Below, piece by piece: positions 1 to 10,859 of a stretch of DNA of 64,000 bases (the stretch's first letter is position 1; every line of letters starts with the position of its first letter). Origin of the DNA: Cyanophora paradoxa (lineage: Eukaryota; Glaucocystophyceae; Cyanophorales; Cyanophoraceae); the NCBI GenBank assembly GCA_004431415.1, contig QPMI01000071.1:62001-126000 (forward strand), in the 5' to 3' direction. Both the position numbers and the translations under genes were made by a program. A model generated the notes under the pieces. That model did no database searches. It saw only the letters and a program-made list of their open reading frames with translations, and had not been told where the DNA came from.

Positions 1-1911
1 CGCCCCCTCCGCCTCCTCGCATGCCCCGGCGGCGCTGTCCCCGTGGATGGCCCGAGCGGCCACCGCCGCCCCCCGCTCCCCGGCTGTCCTCTCTGCCCTC
101 GCTACCTTTACCCCCTCCGGCGCACTCGCTGCCTCGGACGGCTCGGCCTTGACTCCGCAAGTCCGCCTCCAGCCGCCCTCGCTGCCTTTACCCGCTTCGG
201 CGCCTCTCTGGCGCGGGGCACGCCCCTTCCGAGCCCGCAGCTGGGCCTGTCGCCCCGCCCGCCGCCGCCTCCTCCTCCCGTCCCCTCCCCGCCCCCCCCC
301 CCCCCCCCCCCCCCCCCACCCTCCCCCCGGCCCTTCCGCGCCCGGAGCTGGGCTGCCGCCCCGCCCGCCTCTTTCTCCTTCGCCTCCTCCTTCCCCCACA
401 TCCCTCGCCCCGCCCCTGCCCTTGACCCTGTCCGGTGCGCCCCGATCCTTCTCGTACCCCTTCTCGGTCCTTCTCGGTCTGACTTGGGCTCGGTCCCGCA
501 GCGCGCGAGGGCCGCGGATCGGATCAAGGGGTCGCCTCGGCAGTACGCGGCCGCCCCGGCCCCACCTCCGGCGCCCCTCCGACCGCTTCCGCTCCCTTCG
601 CCCCTCCGGCGCCGCCCAAGCGGGGGGGGGGGGGGGGGGGGGGGGGGGGCGGCGCCGGGCTCCCCCCCCCCCTTTCGTCTTCTCCGCGCCCAATGCGCCC
701 GCGGGGGCCTCGCCGCCATTCCCCCGCCAAGCCTCTGCGCGGCCGCTCTCGCTCTTGAGACGCCACCCGCCGCGGCCTCCTCCCTCCTCCCGAACCCGCA
801 GGCGACCCGGGCCGCTCCCTCGCCCCCCGCGGCGCCGCTGTTCCCGTGGAGTGGACGCCGCAGCGCGGCGCGGCGGGCCTCGGGGCCTCCGGTCTCGGCC
901 CCGTCCGGCGCCGTGTCACCCCTCGGGGGTGCCACCCCGCGCCGTCCCCGCCGGCGGCCTCGGGCCTCCGGGCTCGGCCCGGCGGCCGCCCACGCTCGAG
1001 GCCGCGGCCGCGGCGCCGCTCGCTACGCGTCTCTACGCTCCTCGCGACCGCCGCCCCTCGCCGTCCCCGCCGGCGGCCTCGGGCCTCGGGCTCGGCCCGT
1101 CCGGTCGTCCCTCGGCCGCGGCCGCGGCCTCTCGACGCCCTCTCGACGCCGCGGCCGCGGCGCCGCTCGCTACGCCTCTCTACGCTCCTCGCGGCTGCCG
1201 CCTGCTCGCGGCCGCTGCCCCGCGCCGTCCGCGCCAGCGCCCGCCACTCCCCCCCCTCCGAGGCTCCGCCCCGGGCCATGCCCGCCCCCCTCCGGCCCAT
1301 CATCTTGGCCCGCAGTAGCCGGTGCGCATCGCCCCTTCCCCTGCTTCAAAGCCGACCTGAAGTATGCCCCCGGCCCGGCCCCGCAGCGCAGCGCCGGCGG
1401 GCTGGAGGGGACGGCCGGCCGCCTCGGGAGCCGCGGGTACGAGAGGCGGGGAAGCTCAGCGGCTTGAGGGGAGCGCGTGGGGCCGCGCCCCGGGCCCGCC
1501 CTTCGGTCGCCGCGGCCCGCGCCACGCCCAGCCCCACCTACCTTTCCCCGGGCGCCCGCTCGCCCCCGCCCCCGCCACCACACGCTGGCGGGGCCGAGGC
1601 CCTGGAGGCTGCGGCAGCTACGGTCCGCCCTGCATCCGGCTCGCATGCCCGCACGCCCCTTTTCCTCCGGCCGCCGGGCCCTTAGGCTTCCAGATCCGTA
1701 ATTCACCCCCCGTTTGCTCTCTGATTCTTCCCAGCCGGCCTTCAATGTCACAGAATCCGAACAAAGAGAATGCATTAAAATTCGACATAGCACAGACAGC
1801 TAGAACTGGACATGCACATGCGGACCCCGCCACCCTGCCGCTGCCCCTGCCCTACGTATACATAATGCCCGGCCCCGCCCCTCACTCCCAACCGAAGAGA
1901 AAAAGTAACGT
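1..1911. other. C-rich low-complexity DNA, no supported gene
   Basis: The + strand is strongly C/CT-rich, with a long C run near 291-317 and a G run near 620-650. Open frames here exist in several frames at once and translate to Pro/Arg/Ala/Gly-rich sequence, as expected from composition alone. A roughly 130-bp segment (about 938-1070) is repeated imperfectly at about 1050-1200. Composition becomes more balanced after 1690. An ATG at 1745 opens a short frame beginning MSQNPNKENALKF, which could be a first exon, but I found no convincing continuation. Confidence 0.5.
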
Positions 1912-2061
1912 TCCAGCGCGGGACCTCAGACACCGGTTCCGACCCGGGCAATATCGACAGAGGTGAGGGTCGCGGGAGGGTTCGTCCACACGAGGTGGTT
2001 CCCGCGTTGCCCCCCTCTCGGATGAGGGCTGCCTTTCATCGATCATCGGAACCGCGCTGGA
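1912..2061 (-). ncRNA. candidate structured RNA element, copy 1
   Basis: A 150-bp element that recurs twice downstream. Its ends, tccagcgcgg and ccgcgctgga, are perfectly complementary and close a stem. Inside, a second hairpin forms between gcggga and tcccgc, around the core ggttcgtccacacgagg. Read on the minus strand it has GATGATCGATGA just inside the 5' stem and GTCTGA just inside the 3' stem, like boxes C and D of C/D snoRNAs (U3 carries similar GATGATCG and GTCTGAG). A TTTTT run follows within about 15 nt on the minus strand. The RNA class and strand are inference. Confidence 0.4.
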
Positions 2062-2158
2062 TAGAAAACGCGAAGGAAGGAGCTAAGAGCGATCTTGTCA
2101 TCGGTTTAAGAGTCTTAGGGGTGGGTTATAGAGAAGAAGGAAAGAAATTAAGAAAGCG

Positions 2159-2302
2159 AGCGACATTCCTCAGACGCCGGTTCCGACCCGGGCATTATCA
2201 ACAGAGGTGAGGGTCGCGGGAGGGTTCGTCCACACGAGGTGGTTCCCGCGTTGCCCCCCTCTCGGATGAGGGCTGCCTTTTCATCGATCATCGGAATGGC
2301 GC
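2159..2302 (-). ncRNA. candidate structured RNA element, copy 2
   Basis: Second copy of the element. The core is nearly identical to copy 1, with substitutions at gacgccgg and gcattatcaac. The end sequences are quite different from copies 1 and 3, yet still pair: cattcc (2164-2169) with ggaatg (2293-2298), followed by a weaker GCG/CGC extension. The sequence between copies is not shared, so the repeat unit is the element itself and not a larger tandem block. Confidence 0.35.
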
Positions 2303-2399
2303 ACCCGAAACAGAAAAGCGGGGGCCCGAGCTAGAGCGGAAGATAGCGGAGTCCCCGACACTAAAAGGGCCAGCCGAAAGCTCTAGCTAACGAAAGGAA

Positions 2400-2546
2400 G
2401 AGCGCGGGACCTCAGACACCGGTTCCGACCCGGGCAATATCGACAGAGGTGAGGGTCGCGGGAGGGTTCGTCCACACGAGGTGGTTCCCGCGTTGCCCCC
2501 CTCTCGGATGAGGGCTGCCTTTCATCGATCATCGGAACCCGCGCTC
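2400..2546 (-). ncRNA. candidate structured RNA element, copy 3
   Basis: Third copy. The closing stem is gagcgcggg (2400-2408) with cccgcgctc (2538-2546), a perfect 9-bp pairing that differs in sequence from the stem of copy 1. The core and the C/D-like boxes on the minus strand match copy 1. It lies about 250 bp beyond the 3' end of RPL29. Confidence 0.4.
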
Positions 2547-2798
2547 GGAAAGCGAAAGCCGCCCCAAAGAACCCAAAAGGCCCGGCCCGAAGCTGGTGCT
2601 CCCGCGATCGGCCGCCCGCCGGGATGGATGGCTGCGGCGGGGCTGGGCTAGCCGGCATCTAAAGCCCCTATGGCTGCACGCGTGCTGAGGCGGCTCCGGT
2701 TGCGGCTGGCTGGTCGCATCGAGCGAGGACCCCGTCGGCTCATTGGACAAAACGCGCTAGCGTACACTGCGCCCTAGAGCGCTGCCGCATCGCAACGT

Positions 2799-3083
2799 TT
2801 ACTTGGTGGCCTTCTTGTTGCCCTTCTTGGCGAAGCGCTGGTTGCGCAGGAACTTCGGGTCCATCTGCAGGCGGGGCCCGAAGGCGATCGCGTCAGCCGC
2901 GGGCCGCAGATCGCACGAAAGAGCATTTGAAGCCATAGGAGACTCGATTTCGCCCTAGCGGCATCGTCGCACACGGCGCACCCCCTTGGTGGACGAGAAG
3001 CGGTGCTGCTTCGGCTTCTTGATGCCGTTGCGGTGGTCCTTGTGACCCTGGTTGTGATTCGTGTGGTTCTTCGACTTCGCCAT
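2799..3083 (-). CDS. RPL29: 60S ribosomal protein eL29
   Basis: Small basic protein of the large ribosomal subunit. Two exons, 3083-2982 and 2864-2799, give 55 residues. Exon 1 starts [20 protein letters not shown] and continues with [14 protein letters not shown]; exon 2 reads [20 protein letters not shown] and a final K. Both blocks match the eL29 family in sequence and order, and the length is typical (human 159, plants and fungi about 60). The intron (2981-2865) runs GTGCGC to CTGCAG and sits exactly between codons. The ATG is the family start. The gene is divergent from the RNA ligase gene, with 430 bp between start codons. I am very sure of the identity. Confidence 0.95.
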
Positions 3084-3513
3084 CTGCGCACAGGTCGTCG
3101 GCGGCCGGCGCCCGGGCGCGGCGCGATCAGCAGCACCTCGGGGTCTCTGTACCCTTCCCGTGAGTCCGGCGCTGTACCCTCACAGTACTCATACCCCAGT
3201 TCCGCATGAAGCCGCTCAGGCTCCGCTGAGGCATGCGAGGGCAGCGAGGCGTGCGAGTTGCTCTGGCAATCTGGCTCTCGGGCGCCGCTACCAAGCAGCG
3301 CACGCGCTCGACCTCGTCGCAGCCGCCCGCCGCGCGGCCGCGCCGCGTCCCGCGATCAACCGAGCTCTAGCTGTTGGCAGCTCTAGCGCATCCAACGTCG
3401 TTCCTCCGCCCGCTAGCTTAGCGGCACTCGGCCGCCTCCTCCCGCCGCTTGCCTCCGAGCGCAGACCAAGCAACAGGGCCAGCAGCAGCCGCGCGGAACC
3501 GTTAGCCGATTAC
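3084..3513. promoter_or_regulatory. shared intergenic promoter region, RPL29 / RNA ligase
   Basis: The only sequence between the divergent start codons of RPL29 (-) and the RNA ligase gene (+). It must contain both transcription starts unless one gene has further 5' exons. It has CTAGC-rich stretches near 3365-3420. I see no clear TATA box. Confidence 0.4.
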
Positions 3514-5792
3514 ATGGCGACTGGAGCCGTCATCGATGGCGGGGAGGCGCAGCTCTTCTCCGAGAGCAGCACGAGGCCGCTGGCGTACGTTTCCCGTATT
3601 TTAGACCTGCAGCCGATCCCCGGCGCCGACGCGATCGAGGTCGCCACCATCCTCGGATGGAAGGCGCGTACCTGCGCTCCTCCGCGATCCTCCGCCTCGC
3701 CGCCTGCCGCCAACTCCGCAGCAGGTCGTCGTGAAGAAGGGGCGGTACAGCGTCGGAGACCCCTGCATCGTGCGCGCCGCCCGGCCCGCCCTCCCGCCGA
3801 GCGCTGAGATTCTCTTTTCCCAACAGTACGCCGAGATTGACTCGATCTTGCCCCCGTGGCCGACTTTCACTGCCGACGGGCTGGAGCGGGCCAAGTACCG
3901 GATCAAGACAATCAAGGCACGCCCTCGCGCATATGCTGCAGACTGGACGCCTCCGATCTTCTAAGTTTTGTTCTCGCGCAGCTCAGGGGCCAGATTTCGC
4001 AGGCGCGTCCCCCCGCCTCCCGCTGGAAGCGCCGCAGCCGTTGACTTTCAAATTCGAATTCGAATCCGCAGGGATACTGTGTCCCCATCCAGGCTCTGGA
4101 GGACCACCCGGGGCGCCGCCTGCGGGTAGAGGCGCGGGCGGCGGAGGGCGCCGACCCCGCCGCGATCGTCGAGGGGACCGGGGAGCGAATCGAGCTGACC
4201 CAGGCGAGCCGTACCCCTTCCTTCGTTCAGCCTTCCCTCCCGTCACCGGGGTACCGCAGGGTCGCGACGTCACGGAGCTCCTCTGCATCACCAAGTACGA
4301 GCCGGGTGAGTCCGGCGCGGGGCGGGAGGGGCCGCGGGCGGCCGACGGCCGGCGGCGGCTCCGATCGTGGCCGGCGTCAAGCTCATGGCGGGGGCTGTGC
4401 GGCGGGCCGGGGCCGGAGGGGCGGAATGGGCCGCTCGGAGCCTTCCCTAGCTAAGGCGAGCGGGTACGGGGCGGTGGCTGACACTGTACCCCCTCCCCCT
4501 CCTCCGCAGAGGCCGTCAGGATCCCCTGCACCGCATTCGGGCCGGACGGCGTCGTACCCTTCGCCGCCTTCCCCTCCTTCCTCCACAAGACCGACCAGGT
4601 GCCGCCGCCCCCCCCCCCCCCCCCCCCCCCCCTCCTCCCCCACAAACTCCCCCCAGCCCGTCTGAATGCTGTGCCCCAGACCCGGATTCAGAACATGCCC
4701 TGGCTCCCAACCGAGTACCCCGACGTCGAGTTCGAGTGCTCCGAGAAGGCGCGCCGGAACCTCTACCCGCCCTAACTCTTTCGTACTCCTGAACGCATCT
4801 CGCCGCGTACCCAGGTCGACGGCACCTCGATCACCATGTTCTGGCGCGACGGCGAGTTCGGGGTCTGTACCCGTAACTACAGGGTCAAGGACGAGATCCT
4901 CCGCGGTACCCGTACCCCTCTAGGACGCGATCACGTACCCCTAAAAGCGGCGGGGCGCGCAGAGGCGGAGGGGGCGGACCTGGCCGCGCTTTCGGGGCAG
5001 CGGTTCCAGACGCACGTCGCCGCGACTCACGTCGCCGCCCGCGCGGCGATGCGGGGCCGCCTCGGCGCCCTCAAGCGGAACATCGCGCTCCAGGCACGCT
5101 GCGTACCCCCCTTCCCGAGGCCCTCCCGTCGCGGCTAACGCCGTACCGCCGCAGGGCGAGCTGCTGGGCCCCGGCATCGCCAAGAACCCGTACAAGTTCA
5201 GCGAGACGCGCTGGCTCATCTTCGACGCGGTGAGTCGCGTACCCCCCTTGAACGTGCCTCCACCCACCCCGTTCTTACGCATGTACCCCCCTTCCCTCAG
5301 TGGCTCATCGACGAGGCGCGGTACGCGACGGCGGGGGAGAGGGGGGAGATCCTGGCGTCCCTGGGGGTACGCGATGCAGTGAAGGAGGGGAAGGGGGACC
5401 TCGTCGCCGCCGTACCCGTCATCTCCGCCAACTCCACCCTCGCCGGTACCCCCCCGGCGTCCCCTCTCGTCCCGTACCCCCATCAAAGCGGCGCCGTACC
5501 CCAGGCCGGACCGTGGAGGGCATCCTGGAGGAGGCGGAGGGCAAGTCCGCTCTCTGCGCCTCGGCGATCCGCGAGGGGGTACGCCTCTGCGCCAGCGTCC
5601 TTCCAATCCGGAGCTCGCGCTCACCATGCCCCGCAGTTCGTCTTCAAGAGCCGCCAGCTCATCAACGGCAAGGTCATCAGGTGCGGTTCCCCTTTCTCCC
5701 CGTACCCCCGTCGCGCTTCGCCCGGGCCGATCGTACCTCTGGGGCGCAGCTTTAAGGCAATCAGCAGAGCCTTTGAGCTCGCCAAGGGATGA
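3514..5792 (+). CDS. ATP-dependent RNA ligase, DRB0094 / Rnl5 family
   Basis: Exons: 3514-3663, 3725-3769, 3827-3916, 3982-4002, 4072-4203, 4260-4305, 4510-4598, 4680-4748, 4815-4905, 4963-5093, 5155-5229, 5301-5445, 5505-5578, 5637-5680, 5750-5792. They sum to 1245 nt (414 aa) in one unbroken frame. The N-terminal part (ILDLQPIPGADAIEVATILG, then WKVVVKKGRYSVGDPC) matches the OB-like module that precedes the ligase domain in Deinococcus DRB0094. The nucleotidyltransferase motif I is KVDGTS, with the nucleophile Lys at the end of exon 8 and VDG opening exon 9. Later blocks include YRVKDE, NPYKFSETRWLIFDA and EGFVFKSRQL. Such enzymes seal nicked RNA 3'-OH ends by a ligase-adenylate intermediate; the cellular role here is unknown. 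Six of 14 introns start GC (introns 1, 3, 4, 5, 8, 10). Confidence 0.88.
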
Positions 5793-6445
5793 CCGGCCGG
5801 CCGCGCGCGGCCCGCGGCCGCACCGCGACTCGGCGAGCAAGCTTCAGGCCCGGCCGGGCAGAAGGGCCTCGGGGTTAGGGGGTCCTCGCTTCCGTCCTTC
5901 CGCCCTAGGCCTCAACCTAAAATCTAGGACGCACCACAGGGAGACATTGACCTACATGATTCAATGATTTCGTTTCAATAGATGCAGGGCTGATCGTCGC
6001 CGACGATCGACTCACGCCGCTATATTCTTGATCGATATCTAGTAGAGATCTAGACAAGCGTTTTTGTGATGCTCTTAGTGAGATTCAATGTTCCAGAAAG
6101 CAGGTCTGAAGCGCGCGCATGCGCACAGCATGCAGGAGGCGACAGGCCCCTCTCCGCCCCGCCCCGAAGCATTGCAGCATCGCACGCACGGATTCGTACG
6201 TTAAGGAGGGGACAGTGGGGACAGAGGGGCATTTGTACAGATAGCTAGCCTGGGCCTGGTGCCACTCATGCTGTAAGGATACGCAGACGCAGCGGGGCTG
6301 CTGCTGAGGAGGTCCCGCCTGGAAAAAGGGCGACGCGGACCTGCGCGGGGCGGCGGGTCGGGCCCGAGTCGGGCGGCGCCGCGAGAGGAGGGAAGGGAAG
6401 GGAGGAGAAGGAAGCGCGCGGACCTGGGCGGACGTGCGAGTAGAC
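5793..6445. other. intergenic, convergent 3' ends
   Basis: Lies between the stop codons of the RNA ligase (+) and CDKA (-). It presumably holds both 3' UTRs. An AT-richer stretch with ATCGAT/AGATCT palindromes spans about 5930-6070. No coding exon recognised. Confidence 0.5.
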
Positions 6446-7912
6446 TTACGAGCTGCGGACGTCGGGGAACTGGGACTTGTCGAGGTCGTTGAAGTAGGGG
6501 TGCTCCAGCGCGGCCTTCGCGGAGATACGCTTCGCCGGCTCGTACACGAGCATCTTCTGCTCGCGCGGGGATCGGCGCCGGCGGGTGGAGCGCGGAGGGC
6601 GGGCGGGGCGGGGGCGGACGCACGCTCAGGAGGTCGAGGCCGGCCGCGTCGAGCTGCGGCACGGCCTTCGCGAGCGACTGCACGGGCCAGTTCGGGAACG
6701 TGTTCTTGTAGTCCGGCAGCTGCGAGACGCCGGGCCAGACGTCCTCGTTCGGCGTGCCGAGCGTCCTGCGCGGCGGAAACGCGCGCCCGGTCAGCCAACG
6801 GGACCTGCAGATAGAAGCGGGCGCTCTGCGGCCGATGGAGAACGATTCTAACGATCGATGCTAAGTCGAGCGCCCTCGCCGAAAAGGTCGCAAAAGGTGC
6901 GCAGGCGCGGATCGGGCCAACGAACGCACCGGAAGATGCGGAAGAGCTCATCGATTTCGGAGTCGCCGGGGAAGAGCGGGTGACGCGTGACCATCTCGGC
7001 GAAGATGCAGCCGATCGACCAGATGTCGACGGGCGTGGAGTAGTGCCTGGAGCCGAGCAGGATCTCCGGCGCACGGTACCACAGAGTAACAACCTGTCGC
7101 GGCGCGGGGCGGGGCGCAAACGTGAGGGACGCTGCATACGCAAAGAACGCGCTGGAGCTGCTAGATTCCGTGGCGAGACGTCCCGGCAAGCCGGGCGGTT
7201 GCGGACTCGCCCGCGGCGGAGCTAGAGCGCCCAAAGCGCAAGTCGCCATGCCCGCGCAAACGCCTCGCTCACCTCGTGAGTGTAGGTGCGCACGGGGATG
7301 CCGAAAGCGCGGGCCAGCCCGAAGTCCGCGAGCTTCAGGGAGCCATTGCGGTCGATGAGCAGGTTCTGGGGCTTCAGATCCCGATGCAGGACGCGGTGGC
7401 AGTGGCAGAAGGCAATGCCGCGAAGGAGCTGATACAGATACGACTGCAGGGCGCGAGGATCGGTGGCCGCTTTAGGTGAAGGGCGGGGAAGCGTGGCGCG
7501 AAGGCGCCGCACCTTCACGAGGCTGGCGTGGAGGCCATTCGGGACGGAGTCCATGTACTTCTTGAGGTCTTGATCCAGATATTCGAACACCAGGTACAGC
7601 TTGTTGTCGCTGTGCACGACATCCTTCAACCTGCGGGGCGGCAATTCAAACGTTAGCCGCCGGCGTCCGAGACGGTGCTGGCCACGCTAGAAGGCATCAG
7701 AAGGGACAAAGAACGCGCCTGACGATGTTCATGTGGCGGAGTTCTTTGAGCAGCGAGATCTCACGGATGGCAGTGCTGGGCACACCTTCGTCCTCGGCCT
7801 CCAGCCGGATCTTCTTCAGAGCGATGATCTCTCCGGTGTTGCGGTCCTTCGCCTTGTAGACGACACCGTATGTGCCCTCGCCAATCTTTTCGATTTTCTG
7901 GTACTTGTCCAT
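6446..7912 (-). CDS. CDKA: cyclin-dependent kinase, CDC2/CDKA type
   Basis: Exons (5' to 3'): 7912-7719, 7630-7513, 7443-7273, 7093-6930, 6765-6624, 6556-6446; 900 nt, 299 aa, the usual CDK1/CDKA length. The glycine loop is GEGTYGVV, with the regulatory Thr-Tyr. The catalytic lysine lies in IALKKIRLE, and the cyclin-binding helix is a canonical PSTAIRE. The catalytic loop is [10 protein letters not shown], the metal site DFGLARAFG, and the activation loop VRTYTHE continues to [14 protein letters not shown] with the Thr that CAK phosphorylates. [11 protein letters not shown] and HPYFND finish the C-lobe. It should be the main mitotic/S-phase kinase acting with cyclins. Intron 1 starts with GC; the others start GT. 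Its introns lack the GTACCCC motif of its neighbours. Confidence 0.95.
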
Positions 7913-9600
7913 CGTCCTGGCTGCTGCTACTAGGATACCTACAATATGCTGGCTGCTGTGCTGCTCCTTGGCTGGTGCTGGGCGCGCAGCCTTGCTCCCT
8001 GCGCGAGTGGACTTTGACCGTTGAGCTGTGCGACGGTACCCCAGACCGGGTCGCCCGGGGGGACTCGCCCCCCTCTGAAAGTCTCGAACTCTGCAGCTCG
8101 ATCTGGGACGCCTGGAGATCTCGCAAACGGCTGCTCGTGTCAGCAGTGCGGCGGGACGATGATCCGTCGCTGGCCAACTAGGATGGGCTGCGCTCAGCGC
8201 ACGCCTGCGATCGCAGCTCCAGCCTCCACGCTCAGCCGCCGCCGCCGCCTCGGTAGGGCAACACGCTCGCACTTGAAGCTCCTCTCGACGCCGCCCGCGA
8301 GTCGCAGCCGGGCCTGGCCGCCTAGCTCGATCGAACCTAGACAGCGACAGCACGCTTCATGATCGGATAGCCTGCAGCATGTGGCATCCATGATCAAGAC
8401 CCAACGCAGCTGTACTCCAGCACTAGCCGATCGCAGTCACTTTCCTGGGGCGCTAGCGAGGGCTACGGCAGATTCGGTCGCCGCCGCGACCGCCATTCGG
8501 CACGGTCCGCCGGGGCTGTCTTCGCCTGCTTTCAAAGCCCCAGTGGGTGCGAGAAAGATTTGAGAGGACCGGCAGCTTGCGCCAACACTCAGTATTGCGC
8601 AGGCCGCATGGAATGCCAGCTCGAGCCCTGCGGGCCTTGCATCGACGTCGTCGGCGCCCGCTCGGCCCGGCCTGCCTGCGGGCCCTAAGCTGAAATCTGC
8701 AACATCGTCCTGGTGTTCCCAAGCACAATCACGGCGGGGAAGCGCCTTCGAGAGCCCTCGGGGCGACGAGGCGCCCCCGCGCCTGTGCTGCGGCGTCGGC
8801 GCGCCCGCCCCGCTTCCCTCCCGGGTCCACGCCGGCCGTCCGGCGTCGCAGCCGCCCGGCCGTCGCCTGAGGGCGGCATGACATTGTTGCGCGCGGTGGA
8901 GGACTGCGGTGCAATGCACCCGCCCGCTCCGCCCGTGCGAAAGATTGTTCTGATCATGATTCGCCCACGCGCTGTACAGCCCAAGTCGCTCGCGGCGCGG
9001 GCGCCCTCGACTCCGGTGGCCGCGGCTCCGGCCAGGTGCCTACCCGCCCGCCCGCCCGTCCGCCCGCACGGCAGCCACCGCTAGCGCTTATGATCGCGAT
9101 CGCCCGCTCGCCTCTTCGAAGTTCTCTTCTCACTCATGATCAGCTGCAGGCCTGGATTTCGCAAGGGCTGCAGCTGGTCAAGGATCTTCGGGCCGCCCCG
9201 CCCCGCCCCGCCCCGCCCCGCTTCCTCCCTCGGCTTGCTCGACCGTCGGTCCGGCGACGGCTCGAATTCATGTGGAGAATTTACAACAAGCAATGCGAGG
9301 CTCGGCCGCCGGGCTTAGGTCATGCAGCGGGCCGGGGCGGCGCCGCGGCGGCCGCGAGGAGGGCGGCGCAGGGCCGCCGGGCGGCGAATTCGAAGGGTGC
9401 GCGCGGAGGACTCCGAGGGGAGGGCGGAGCTCGAGGCGGGCGGGGCTGTGGGGAGCAACGTTCCCCGGTCAGGCGGCGCAAGCTTATATAATTAAGGCGG
9501 CAGCCGCGCCGCGAGGCGCCACGGTCGAGCCTCGGAGGCCGGAGGCCGGAGCGGCGGCGCCGGCGTCTCGCCGAGGCGAGGCGAGGCCCCAGTGCCGCGG
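7913..9600. other. intergenic, upstream of CDKA
   Basis: Presumably holds the CDKA promoter and 5' UTR next to 7913. The rest is GC-rich sequence with a (CCGCC)n stretch around 9195-9225 and no domain-bearing frame on either strand. A gene with very short exons could be missed. Confidence 0.4.
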
Positions 9601-9683
9601 CACTGCCGCCCCACCGTATTCGTAGAATTTCGTACCGGCGTATTACCGTATTAATTAAATTTATAGCTAGTACGCGGCACGGC

Positions 9684-9704
9684 CCCCCGGCCCCCCCCCC
9701 CCCC

Positions 9705-9735
<31 letters not shown>

Positions 9736-9880
9736 GCCGCCGCCGCCGGCGCCGCACGCCCGCGGCATGCGCACGGGCCGGCACGGCCCGCGGGCCGCGG
9801 GCCGCGGCACGGGCCCGGCGGCCGCAGTGCCGCCGCACGGGCCGGGCGGCACGGCCCGCACCGGCCCGCCGGGCCGCACG
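9684..9880. repeat. poly-C tract and GGCACGGGCC-type repeats
   Basis: Long runs of C interrupted by single G (about 9684-9735) lead into degenerate cacgggcc/ggcccgcg repeats. This is low-complexity sequence. An AT-rich inverted sequence around ttcgaattcccgaattcgaa follows at about 9920-9945. Confidence 0.6.
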
Positions 9881-10165
9881 GCGAATTCACATGCACGCAT
9901 TTGTTTCCGGTGGGAATTTCCGAAGTTCGAATTCCCGAATTCGAATGCCACCGTCACACCGGGTACGTATTAGTACGTACTAATAGTAGTCTAGTACGGT
10001 ACTACGGACACGAAAAACACAGGTGTAGTACTTGGTATTTTTTCGTCAACTCCGATCGAGCTCTTACGAGCCAAGGGGTACACTACATCGTGCCACGGTG
10101 AACTCTTAGCCGCTCTGCTAGGGCAAGCTAGGCAATGCTAGGGCCGGGGACCGGGGCAGCTAGGC

Positions 10166-10765
10166 ATTGCTAGCAGTGATGGCATTCTTTCTAGAAACAT
10201 TTTTTAATTTTATTCCAGGAATAATTCCTGGAATGATTCCTGGAATGGTGCTGGGAACGCCGTTCTTTCAGGAATTGTTCCGAATAAGGGGGGGTACTTG
10301 TTCGTGCGCGGGATTTTTCGCCAGAACGCAGCACACAGCGTCCAGCAGAGCGCGCCCGCATCGCAAATCGATGTCTAGTGAGAACGAAGGCTCAGCTGGC
10401 CCGCCGGAGCCGCCTCCGCAAGCGGTCTGCTGCCCGACGACGTCGACGACGTCGCGACCGTCGACGTCGACAGCTCGCCGAGTCGAGCAGAGTCACTAGT
10501 ACTAGTACTAGTACTGCTGCACCTTCGAATTCGAATGCTTGACAGTTCCGACAGTTCGGACAGTTCATACAGCTGCAGTAGTCTCGCAAAGCGGGGAGGG
10601 GCGGGCAGGGCGGGGCCGGGCCGGCGTGGGGTGCGGTACGCGTGTATGAGGGAAGGGTTTCTAGAAACAATAAAGAATTCGGAATCTTACTAGGAATATT
10701 CCAGGAATTATTCCCGGAATGGGCAGTTTTTCGGTTAATTCGGAATAACATCACTGATTGCTAGC
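10166..10765. mobile_element. MITE-like element with imperfect terminal inverted repeats
   Basis: The left end attgctagcagtgatg (10166-10181) is complementary, with one short gap, to the right end catcactgattgctagc (10749-10765). Further in, both arms carry ggaataattcctggaat-type sequence in inverted orientation and a TCTAGAAAC box. The interior (~600 bp in total) has no coding frame resembling a transposase. This fits a non-autonomous DNA transposon, but family and target duplication are not evident. Confidence 0.45.
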
Positions 10766-10859
10766 CTAAGTTGCAGCCAATTTGCCTAGTAGTAGCCTCT
10801 ACTAGTAGCCTAGTAGGGTCCGGTAGTACCGTAGAACACTTCAGTATTGCGCGCACTTA

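Noticed and set aside
43-1685. Long overlapping ORFs (up to 474 codons) in the first 1.7 kb
   Set aside because: Several frames and both strands are open at once over CT-rich low-complexity DNA; translations are Pro/Arg/Ala/Gly repeats without domains.
1912-2546. tRNA or U1-U6 snRNA identity for the repeated element
   Set aside because: ggttccgaccc resembles a T-arm, but no anticodon or acceptor arms fit. Hallmark snRNA sequences as I recall them are absent. A full U3 is also unlikely, since the 5' domain is not shared between copies.
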